From: Rhizobium sp. FKL33
GTDB lineage: Bacteria > Pseudomonadota > Alphaproteobacteria > Rhizobiales > Rhizobiaceae
Reading direction: 5' to 3'
Assembly: GCF_005222915.1 (NCBI RefSeq)
Contig: NZ_STFX01000054.1
Location: 45,166 to 109,165 of the forward strand
Length of the DNA stretch: 64,000 nucleotides
The notes beneath the pieces were generated by a model. That model was not told the origin of the DNA and did no database searches. It worked only from the letters and a program-made list of their open reading frames with translations. The position numbers and the translations under genes are program-made. Of the stretch, positions 17,861 through 24,602 are shown one piece after another. Numbering within the stretch: position 1 is the stretch's first letter; the number at the start of each line of letters is the position of its first letter.

Positions 17861-17919
17861 TCTCACCGCATTCTGGTCGTTTGACGCCGCCCTGCCCTCG
17901 TTTCGGAGACACACAAGAG

Positions 17920-19161
17920 ATGAAGTTCATGATCGTCAACGCGTTCGGGCGTTCGAACCGCGGCGACTCCGTCCTGCTCGACGAATGCATTCACGAAATC
18001 CGCGCGCGTTATCCGGATGCGAAAATCGCCGGCGCGGTGTTCGAAGGCATTGCCGACGCGGCGGCCGTTCATCCGAAAGTGGCCTGGTCCGAACGCATCG
18101 GCAATACCGGCGGCGGCGGCGTGGTCAATCGCCTGAAATCGATCATATTCCTGCTCGCGGCCTGGCTGTCGCCCTATCTGCCCTTTCTCGGTCTCGAAAA
18201 GCTGCTGCCGCCGGCCCAGCGCGAGACGCTCGCCGCGATCCGCGACGCCGATGTGGTGATCTCGGCGCCGGGCGGCTATATCCACGACACCAATTTCGCC
18301 TATTTCATCGCGCTTCTGCATGTGCATCTCGGCACGCTCTATGGGAAAACGGTCATTCTCGCGCCGCAGAGCGTGGGGCCGATCGAGCGGCCGGTGTCGC
18401 GCGCGGTCGCCCGCCATGTGCTGGGCAAGGTGCCGTTCCTCTGCGCGCGGGAAAGCTATTCCTACGACTTCCTCGCCCATGAACTGAAGCTGCCGGAAAA
18501 GCAGATCTTCCGCACCGGCGACAGCGCCTTCTGGAACGATCGCGTCGAGGACGACGCTGAGCTGGTGGACGGCATCTATCGCCAGATCGGCGTCGATCCG
18601 ACTAAGCCGATCTTCGGCATGACGGTGGTCAACTGGTCCTTCCCGAAATCGAAGGAACCGCGCGCCGATTACGAGCGCTACACCGACGCCGTGGCGCGGG
18701 CCGCCGACCATATGAGCGAGACGCATGGCCTGACGCCGGTGATCTTCAACCAGGTGTCCGAAGATCTGCCGACGGCCTATGACGTGCAGAAGAAAGCGAG
18801 ACATCCCGTGGTGATCGACGCGGTCAGCCGCGAGCCGGACATCCTGCGCGCGCTGATCCGCCGCTCCAGCGTGTTTCTCGGCACGCGTTTCCATTCCTGC
18901 ATCTTCGCGATGATGGCGGGCCGGCCGACCTTCGCCATCGCATATCTGCCGAAGACCGAATATATCATGAACGACCTCAAGCTCAGCCACCGGCATACGC
19001 CGATCGACAAGATCGACTACGCCTATCTGATCGAGCGGGTGTCGAAGGATTACGCCGATCTCGCTGCATCCGAGGCCGAGATCCAGAACGCCGTGAAGGT
19101 CTACCAGACCAATTTCACCCGGCTGCAGGACATACTCGCCAAGATCGGGAGCCGCGCATGA
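17920..19161 (+). CDS. Polysaccharide pyruvyltransferase family protein
   Basis: The 413-residue protein matches the pyruvyltransferase pattern: an N-terminal MIVNAFGRSNRGDSVLLDE, SAPGGYIHD in the first half, and the late VFLGTRFHSCIFAMMAGRPT. These enzymes move pyruvate from phosphoenolpyruvate to a sugar of the repeat unit, giving acidic ketals on the polymer. ATG 17920 has GGAGA upstream; TTG 17881 in frame is less likely. Its stop overlaps the next gene as ATGA (19158-19161). The segment IGNTGGGGVVNRLKS is glycine-rich. Confidence 0.85.
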   Translation: MKFMIVNAFGRSNRGDSVLLDECIHEIRARYPDAKIAGAVFEGIADAAAVHPKVAWSERIGNTGGGGVVNRLKSIIFLLAAWLSPYLPFLGLEKLLPPAQRETLAAIRDADVVISAPGGYIHDTNFAYFIALLHVHLGTLYGKTVILAPQSVGPIERPVSRAVARHVLGKVPFLCARESYSYDFLAHELKLPEKQIFRTGDSAFWNDRVEDDAELVDGIYRQIGVDPTKPIFGMTVVNWSFPKSKEPRADYERYTDAVARAADHMSETHGLTPVIFNQVSEDLPTAYDVQKKARHPVVIDAVSREPDILRALIRRSSVFLGTRFHSCIFAMMAGRPTFAIAYLPKTEYIMNDLKLSHRHTPIDKIDYAYLIERVSKDYADLAASEAEIQNAVKVYQTNFTRLQDILAKIGSRA

Positions 19162-20321
19162 TCAAGCGGCTGGCGCTGACTCTGCCTACGGTGTCTCCGC
19201 TCGGCGGCGGCGTCTCGGAAGCGGTGCGGCTGCATCTGTCGGCGCTCGCGCCGGCGGGTTTCGAGAAGATCAGCGTGCATGCCGTGGACGCCTCGACCGA
19301 AAAGGTCGATCCCGAGCAATGGCGGGCGGCGGAGCTGCATCTGCATCGGTTCTTCGGACCGAAGAGCTACAGTTTCGCGCCGGGCGCCCTTCTGTCGCTG
19401 CTCAAGGCCGATCCGGATCTCGTGCACGTGCATGGCGTCTGGCAGTTTCAAGCCGCGGCCGCCTATGCCTGGTCGATGCTGACAGGGCGTCCCTATGTTG
19501 TGAGCCCGCATGGCATGCTGGAGCCGTGGATCCGGGCGCGTTCGCCTGAGCTCAAGGGCGCGGTGTCGAAACTCTACCAGAACCGGTTCCTGCGCAAGGC
19601 TGCCGGTTTTCATCTGCTGACCGACAAGGAAGGCGGCGATGTCGCGGAATTCGTCACGGGCCAGCCGAGCCGCATCATCCGCAATTTCGCCCAGGCTTTC
19701 GCAAGCGACGGCCAGCCGCCCTCCTGGATGAAGCCCGAGTATGAGGGCCGCAAGGTCTATCTGTTTCTCGGCCGCATCCACGAGAAGAAGGGCTGCATGG
19801 AGCTGATGCAGGCCTGGGAGAAGCTGTCGCTCGACGACCCCGATTTCGCCCGGTCTTCGCTCCTGGTGTTCTGCGGCTGGAACGACGGCATCGAGGGTTT
19901 CGAGCGGCGCGCCGACGACCTCAACCGTCGCTTCGGCAATGTGCTGTTCGCCGGCCCGCAATATGGGCCGGACAAGGCGCGCTCCATGGCGTCGGCCCGC
20001 TATTTCCTGCTGCCGTCGAAGAGCGAGGGTCTGCCGATGGCGGTGCTCGAAGCCTGGGCGGCGGGCGTGCCCGCCATCCTGACGCCGGAATGCAATCTCG
20101 CCATCGGCTTCGAGCGCGGCGCGGCCTTCCGCACCGGCTTTGCGCCGGAGACGATCTATCCCGCCCTCAAGGCTGCGCATTCCCTGTCGGATGCGGAGTG
20201 GGATCAGGCGTCGGCGCGCTCGAAGACGCTGGCTGCTGAGGAATTTTCCGAGGAAAGCGTGCGCAACGGGTTGCTCGATCTCTATCAAGCGGCGGTCGAC
20301 TGGAAGAGGAAGAAACGATGA
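19158..20321 (+). CDS. Family 4 glycosyltransferase
   Basis: This 387-residue GT-B enzyme has an N-terminal acceptor-side loop SPLGGGVSEAV, VHGVWQF and VSPHGMLEPW, typical of EPS GT4 enzymes, and the donor-site block FLGRIHEKKGCMELMQAW followed by SKSEGLPMAVLEAWAAGVP containing the E-x7-E motif. It starts inside the ATGA overlap with the pyruvyltransferase gene and ends in an ATGA overlap with the acetyltransferase gene. It adds one sugar of the repeat unit; donor and linkage cannot be told. Confidence 0.88.
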   Translation: MIKRLALTLPTVSPLGGGVSEAVRLHLSALAPAGFEKISVHAVDASTEKVDPEQWRAAELHLHRFFGPKSYSFAPGALLSLLKADPDLVHVHGVWQFQAAAAYAWSMLTGRPYVVSPHGMLEPWIRARSPELKGAVSKLYQNRFLRKAAGFHLLTDKEGGDVAEFVTGQPSRIIRNFAQAFASDGQPPSWMKPEYEGRKVYLFLGRIHEKKGCMELMQAWEKLSLDDPDFARSSLLVFCGWNDGIEGFERRADDLNRRFGNVLFAGPQYGPDKARSMASARYFLLPSKSEGLPMAVLEAWAAGVPAILTPECNLAIGFERGAAFRTGFAPETIYPALKAAHSLSDAEWDQASARSKTLAAEEFSEESVRNGLLDLYQAAVDWKRKKR

Positions 20322-20878
20322 GCGTTCTCGACGCCAAAGCCGCCAATCCGCGCGAGGGCGGACCGAGCTTTTCGCTGAAACATCGGTTGTTCCGCGCCGC
20401 CTGGAACCTCACCTGGGCGCTGGCCGGCAGCTGGACGCCGGTGCCGCTTTACGGCTGGCGGCGCTTTCTGCTCAACGCCTTCGGCGCGAAACTGTCGCCC
20501 AAGGCGCGGGTCTATCCCAAGACGACGATCTGGTATCCGCCCAATCTGACCATGGACGACCATGCGCTCGTCGGCCCGGGGGTGATTCTCTACAATATGG
20601 GACAGATGAAAATCGGCTCCTACGCAATCATCTCGCAGCGCGCCCATCTCTGCGGCGGCACGCATGATCCCGATGATCCGCATTTCCAGATCCAGCCCAA
20701 GCCGGTGACCATTGAGCCCAAGGCCTGGGTGGCGGCGGAGGCGTTCGTCGGACCGGGCGTCACCGTCGGCGAAGGGGCTATTCTCGGCGCGCGCGGCGTT
20801 GCGGCGAAGAATCTCGAGCCCTGGGGGATCTATGCGGGCAACCCGGCGAAGAAGATCCGCGAGCGGAAGAGGTTTTGA
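20318..20878 (+). CDS. WcaF-type hexapeptide acetyltransferase
   Basis: The 186-residue left-handed beta-helix acyltransferase shows hexapeptide-type repeats (ALVGPGVILYNMGQMKIG; AFVGPGVTVGEGAILGARGV), the LCGGTHDPDDPHFQ segment typical of WcaF-type colanic acid acetyltransferases, and the end YAGNPAKKIRERKRF. It would O-acetylate a sugar of the repeat unit from acetyl-CoA. It starts in an ATGA overlap (20318-20321) and is the last gene of the EPS run; a large double palindrome follows. Confidence 0.88.
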   Translation: MSVLDAKAANPREGGPSFSLKHRLFRAAWNLTWALAGSWTPVPLYGWRRFLLNAFGAKLSPKARVYPKTTIWYPPNLTMDDHALVGPGVILYNMGQMKIGSYAIISQRAHLCGGTHDPDDPHFQIQPKPVTIEPKAWVAAEAFVGPGVTVGEGAILGARGVAAKNLEPWGIYAGNPAKKIRERKRF

Positions 20879-20932
20879 GCCTCGGCTCGATCTAGAAATT
20901 CGGCTTTTTGCTTAAGTAAGCGGCGTGCACAG

Positions 20933-21059
20933 CCCCTCATCCGGCTGCCGCCACCTTCTCCCCGCGCTTGCGGGGAGAAGGGCGATGGAGCGCTGACGTT
21001 GCCACATCATCCTTCTCCCCGTTTTTACGGGGAGAAGGTGGCGGCAGCCGGATGAGGGG
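20933..21059. repeat. RIME-like 127-bp double-palindrome intergenic element
   Basis: An outer 21-bp inverted repeat (20933-20953 against 21039-21059; starts CCCCTCATCCGGCTGCCGCC) encloses two perfect 12-bp hairpins: CCTTCTCCCCGC-GCTT-GCGGGGAGAAGG (20954-20981) and CCTTCTCCCCGT-TTTT-ACGGGGAGAAGG (21011-21038). The layout fits the Rhizobium-specific intergenic mosaic element (RIME) of two large palindromes. It lies between convergent EPS genes and probably also ends transcription. Confidence 0.85.
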
Positions 21060-21079
21060 CGGAGCACGCCCTTCGATCC

Positions 21080-22726
21080 TCACCCAATCCGATGCTGATA
21101 GGCGCCGCGGGCCGAGCTCGACACATAGCGCGACAATTTTCCGAGGCGGGTCTTCGACAGCGCGACGCCGAGCAATTTCCCCCTGATTTCAGGCTCGCCC
21201 GCCAGCACCGATGTGATCAGTTCGGCCGGCGCGCCGCCCCATTCGGCGACGAGCACGAAACCGTCGACGACAGGCGCGATGGCCGAAGCGTCGGAAGTGG
21301 CGGCGATGGCCGGGAGATCGATGATGACGACGTCATGCTCGCCCGCCTGCCTGGCGAGGAATTCCCGAAATTTATCGCCGGTCCAGAGCGCGGCGGGATC
21401 GGCCTTGCGGCCCTCGCCCACCGGCAGCAGCGTCAGATTGCTCTTCCTGTCGAAGAGTGCGGCCTGATCGAGCGGCGCATCCACCATGACAGCGTCGACG
21501 ATGCCGCCGGCAGGGCGACCAACCAGCCAGTTGGTGAGGTCGGGATCGCGCAGATGGCCATCGACCAGCAGCACACGGCGACCCTGGTTGGCCAATTGCG
21601 CGGCGAGATTGACAGCGACCACGGTCTTGCCCTCGCCCGGAAGCACCGAGGTGACGCCGATGACCCGAGCCTTGTCCACCGGCGACGGCAGAGCCGCGAC
21701 GCCAGCGGCGCGCAGCGTCTCGGCAAAGCGGTTATAGGGCTGATCCACAGCGCGGCGGGCGCCGACGGGCAGGCTGAATTGAGAAACGGTGGTGGAGCCG
21801 GTGAGACGGCGCTCCCTGGGAACCACAGGCATATAGCCGAAGAAGCGGGCGCCGAGGCTGCGGGCGAGCGTATCGCCGTCGCGCAGGCCGCGGTCGCGCA
21901 TTTCCCGCCAGGCGGCGAACAGGCAGCCGAACGCGGCTCCCAGGATGGCGCCCACCGCCAGCAGGAAGCCCTTTCGCGGCGCAATCGGCGCGGCAGGCGT
22001 CCGGGCGTCGGAAATAATCACCGCGTCCAGGCCGGGCAAAGCGCGGGAGATCGTCACGTTTTGCAGTTTGTCGATCAAGGCGGCGCCGGCAGGGCCGCTC
22101 GTCGTGGCGAGTTCGGCCTCGATGGCGGAGCGAATCCGCGCATTGGCGGCGTCGGACGATTCGGCCAATGTTTCGCGGAACGCTTCAGCGAAAGCCTGCG
22201 CCATGATGCTGGCTACATCGGGATTGCCGTGGGAGAAGCCGATCGAGGCGACATAGGTGCGTCCCTGCCGGGTGACGCTGACGCCGGACCGCAGCGCGCT
22301 TTCGACCCGCTCGGCGGACGGGGCGCCGACACGCGCGGAGCGCTTTTCAAAGCCGGCCAGCGCCTTTTCGAGAGGTGACTGTTCGGCGCCGTTCAGAAGC
22401 GCGATTCGATCTTCATCTTTCAGGCCTGCGGCGACCTTGCGGATCACCAGCGTGGACTTCGCGAGCTCCATCTGGCTGAGGAACTGGCCCTCTTCCTCCG
22501 GCGTGGTGGTGACCGAGCCTTCTCGAAGCGGATCGACGGCGAAGCCGGAGCGGACCATGACGGTCGCGGCGGCGCTGTAACGCGGCGGCTGGCTGGCGGC
22601 GTAGAGGCCGCCGGCGGCGAGGCCGAGCAGCGTGAACACAGCCAATCCCTTCCAGCGCCGGCGAAAGATGCCGGCAAGCTGTTCGAGAACGTGAATATCG
22701 GAGGAGGAAGCCGCGCTGTTGGCCAA
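21080..22726 (-). CDS. Wzz/tyrosine-autokinase fusion (ExoP/CpsD-like), short form
   Basis: The 548-residue protein has an N-terminal Wzz region with two membrane helices (about 27-45 and 250-270) and a cytoplasmic BY-kinase ATPase: Walker A LPGEGKTVVAVNLA, A' VLLVDGHLRDP, and Walker B VVIIDLPAIA. Such proteins set EPS chain length and couple polymerisation to export. It is much shorter than ExoP-type proteins (about 750 residues) because the periplasmic coiled-coil part is brief, and the C-terminus (YVSSSARGAYQHRIG) has only two spaced tyrosines rather than a cluster. The only possible start is TTG 22726, since an in-frame TAG lies four codons upstream. Confidence 0.85.
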   Translation of the reverse strand: MANSAASSSDIHVLEQLAGIFRRRWKGLAVFTLLGLAAGGLYAASQPPRYSAAATVMVRSGFAVDPLREGSVTTTPEEEGQFLSQMELAKSTLVIRKVAAGLKDEDRIALLNGAEQSPLEKALAGFEKRSARVGAPSAERVESALRSGVSVTRQGRTYVASIGFSHGNPDVASIMAQAFAEAFRETLAESSDAANARIRSAIEAELATTSGPAGAALIDKLQNVTISRALPGLDAVIISDARTPAAPIAPRKGFLLAVGAILGAAFGCLFAAWREMRDRGLRDGDTLARSLGARFFGYMPVVPRERRLTGSTTVSQFSLPVGARRAVDQPYNRFAETLRAAGVAALPSPVDKARVIGVTSVLPGEGKTVVAVNLAAQLANQGRRVLLVDGHLRDPDLTNWLVGRPAGGIVDAVMVDAPLDQAALFDRKSNLTLLPVGEGRKADPAALWTGDKFREFLARQAGEHDVVIIDLPAIAATSDASAIAPVVDGFVLVAEWGGAPAELITSVLAGEPEIRGKLLGVALSKTRLGKLSRYVSSSARGAYQHRIG

Positions 22727-22735
22727 GAAAGCACC

Positions 22736-22786
22736 CTATATCGCCAAGGAAAGGCGGCCCCGTGAAGGAGCCGCCAAGGCGATATA
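22736..22786 (-). promoter_or_regulatory. Structured leader of the Wzz/kinase gene
   Basis: CTATATCGCC (22736-22745) pairs with GGCGATATAG (22777-22786), and an inner GGCGG/CCGCC pair sits around a 12-14-base loop. On the minus strand the hairpin ends just before AGGG and the TTG start, so it could control translation of the kinase. There is no T-run. Confidence 0.5.
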
Positions 22787-22840
22787 GAATGCGCTTGTGT
22801 CGCAATCAAGGTAAGCGCGGCGCCATGGTGAACGTCGGCG

Positions 22841-23740
22841 TCAGGCGGTGCGCAGGCGCTTCTGTTCGACGGCGATATTGGCCATGGAGGCGATGAGAAT
22901 CATCGCCGCGCCGAGCCAGAGATAGCCCTCGGGCGCATAGCCGAACACGATCCAGCCGGCCGCGACATTGAGCGGCAGCTTGAGATCGTCGAAAGGCTGG
23001 ACGTAAGCGGCGTCGGCGCTTTCATAGGCCTTGGCGAGCCAGTATTGCGCAAGCGCCATCACGAGGCCCGAGAGAGCGACCCAACCCAAGATCTCGCCAG
23101 TCGGCCACTGAAAGCCGGCCGCGACAGAGAAAGCGGCGTTGACCGGCGTGAGCAGCAGCAGCAACCAGACAGTGACCGTCGCCGAACTCTCCTCCGGCAG
23201 CAGGCTCTTGGTGAGAAGCGACGCGCCGCCCCAGAGCGCGGCCGCCAGCACCGGCAGCAACGAATAGAGCGAGAAGGCGTCCGACCAGGGGCTGAGGATG
23301 ACCATAGCGCCGGCGAAGCCCAACGTGATCGCGCCCCAGCGCTCCGCGGTCACCTTTTCGTCGAGAAAGAGCGCCGCCCCTGATGTGACGAAAAACGGCG
23401 AGGTCATCACCAGCGCAATCGCCTGCCAGATCGGCACGCCATTGGCCAGCCCCATGACCCAGGCCTGAACGCCGAGCACCGATAGCGCCACGCGCGCCAG
23501 ATGCGTCAGCGGCCGCCGCGTCGCCAGCGCGCGAACGCCCGCCTTCACCACGACCGGCAGCGAAAACAACAGCGCAAAGCCATATTGCCAGAAGGCGTCG
23601 GCGGTGGGGGGAAGGCCGAGATTCATGGTGACATGCTGCGTTACCACATTCACCAGCGTGAAGCCGAGGCCCGCCAGCACCATGAAGGCCGCGCCCCGGA
23701 AGGCGGGCGATGATATTCCATTCAAACCAGACTGATTCAT
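22841..23740 (-). CDS. ribN: EamA/DMT-family transporter under an FMN riboswitch, RibN-like riboflavin importer
   Basis: This 299-residue protein has ten hydrophobic helices in two EamA repeats (GAAFMVLAGLGFTLVNVV in the first; PVLAAALWGGASLLTKSLL in the second). A typical FMN riboswitch lies in its 5' leader (23841-23983) on the same strand. In rhizobia and other alphaproteobacteria, EamA transporters under this riboswitch are RibN riboflavin importers. The name is therefore inferred from family plus riboswitch. ATG 23740 has GGGATAGGA upstream. No riboflavin synthesis gene is adjacent. Confidence 0.88.
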   Translation of the reverse strand: MNQSGLNGISSPAFRGAAFMVLAGLGFTLVNVVTQHVTMNLGLPPTADAFWQYGFALLFSLPVVVKAGVRALATRRPLTHLARVALSVLGVQAWVMGLANGVPIWQAIALVMTSPFFVTSGAALFLDEKVTAERWGAITLGFAGAMVILSPWSDAFSLYSLLPVLAAALWGGASLLTKSLLPEESSATVTVWLLLLLTPVNAAFSVAAGFQWPTGEILGWVALSGLVMALAQYWLAKAYESADAAYVQPFDDLKLPLNVAAGWIVFGYAPEGYLWLGAAMILIASMANIAVEQKRLRTA

Positions 23741-23840
23741 GTTCCTATCCCATCGGGGTCAACACAAATCAGGGCGCACGAGGATGCGCAATTTCACCAC
23801 GGACGCGCGCAGGCGCATTCCGGGCAGCCATTGTCAAACC

Positions 23841-23983
23841 CGCTCTCTTTCATCCGGACTGTGACCGTCGGCTCTGGAATTGCGCCAGATCTGCTGACGC
23901 CTCCTGCTTTCGACAGGAGGCCGCTCGCGGGCTTGGATTTCTCCTTTACCGCCGGTGGGGAATTTCGCCCCGCCCTGAGAACG
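23841..23983 (-). promoter_or_regulatory. FMN riboswitch (RFN element)
   Basis: Read on the minus strand, it contains all RFN landmarks: GGGCGAAATTCCCCACCGGC then GGTAAA, AGCCCGCGAGC, a variable stem GCCTCCTG-TCGAAAG-CAGGAGGC, GGCGCAATTCCAGAGCCGAC, and AGTCCGGATGAAAGAGA. The closing stem is CGTTCTC/GAGAGCG (one G-U pair). About 100 bases with GCGC-type hairpins separate it from ribN. No T-run follows, so control is probably at ribosome access rather than by termination. Confidence 0.95.
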
Positions 23984-24071
23984 TCGCCGGTCACCCGGCC
24001 GATAAAATCTAGTCGATGCAGCCGATGACAGCAACACCAATCTCGCAACTGCGAAAGGATTGCATCACCCA

Positions 24072-24105
24072 CAAAAAACAAAACCCGGCCATGTGAAGGG
24101 CCGGG
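24072..24105 (-). terminator. hupB intrinsic terminator
   Basis: GGCCGGG (24099-24105) pairs with CCCGGCC (24084-24090) around an 8-base loop. The A-rich stretch at 24072-24083 reads as TTTTGTTTTTT after the stem on the minus strand. Confidence 0.85.
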
Positions 24106-24132
24106 CCTTGCGCCAAATCTAGGCGGGAGCGA

Positions 24133-24408
24133 TCAGCTGTTGACCGCGTCCTTCAGGCCCTTGCCTGCCGTGAACTTCGGCACGTTGCGCGCCGGAATGT
24201 CCACTTTTTCGCCGGTCGAAACATTGCGGCCGACGGACGCTTCGCGGCGGCTAACGGAGAAGTTGCCGAAACCCACGAGGCGAATCTCGCCGCCCTTCTT
24301 GAGCTCGTCCTGCACGGTGTCGAACACCGCATCCACAGCGGTCGCTGCATCGGCCTTGCTGAGGCCAGAGCGTTCGGCGACAGCCGCCACGAGTTCACTC
24401 TTGTTCAT
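24133..24408 (-). CDS. hupB: HU-family DNA-binding protein
   Basis: The 91-residue protein is a full-length HU: it opens MNKSELVAAVAERSGLSKAD, has the core GFGNFSVSRREASVGRNVST, and the DNA-arm segment ARNVPKFTAGKGLKDAVN. It bends and compacts DNA as a dimer. It lies directly downstream of lon on the same strand, as in other alphaproteobacteria, but has its own candidate promoter (24459-24486) and terminator. The usual downstream tRNA-Val of many rhizobia is absent; the ribN riboswitch follows instead. Confidence 0.95.
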   Translation of the reverse strand: MNKSELVAAVAERSGLSKADAATAVDAVFDTVQDELKKGGEIRLVGFGNFSVSRREASVGRNVSTGEKVDIPARNVPKFTAGKGLKDAVNS

Positions 24409-24458
24409 GTTTCCACCCCTTTCATAGTTGGTTTGAAACGATTCGTAATGTGATGGGC

Positions 24459-24486
24459 AGAATAGACATCGGCTGCCCGACGGCAA
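24459..24486 (-). promoter_or_regulatory. Candidate hupB promoter
   Basis: On the minus strand, TTGCCG (24481-24486), 16 bases, TATTCT (24459-24464). The predicted start of transcription is about 45 bases before the hupB ATG. Confidence 0.4.
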
Positions 24487-24544
24487 CTCTGTTATACGAA
24501 AAACCCGGCAAATCCAGCCTGTTCAACGCTTTTTCCATAATGAA

Positions 24545-24568
24545 ATGGCCGGTCTTTCGACCGGCCAT
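24545..24568 (-). terminator. Probable lon terminator
   Basis: ATGGCCGGTC (24545-24554) and GACCGGCCAT (24559-24568) pair perfectly around TTTC, between the lon stop and the hupB promoter. The T-run on the minus strand is weak (TTTCATT). Confidence 0.6.
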
Positions 24569-24602
24569 CGTATTTTTCGAGCCAATTGGGCAACGAGCGC
24601 CC

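Noticed and set aside
20933-21059. Inverted repeats as ends of an insertion sequence
   Set aside because: Only 127 bp long with no transposase, no target duplication, and internal hairpins typical of a palindromic intergenic element.
21092-22378. 428-codon plus-strand frame
   Set aside because: Shadow of the Wzz/kinase gene on the other strand; no domain, no RBS.
23984-24071. tRNA-Val expected after hupB in many rhizobia
   Set aside because: No cloverleaf, no T-loop GGTTCGA-type box and no CCA-proximal stem is visible between the riboswitch and the hupB terminator.
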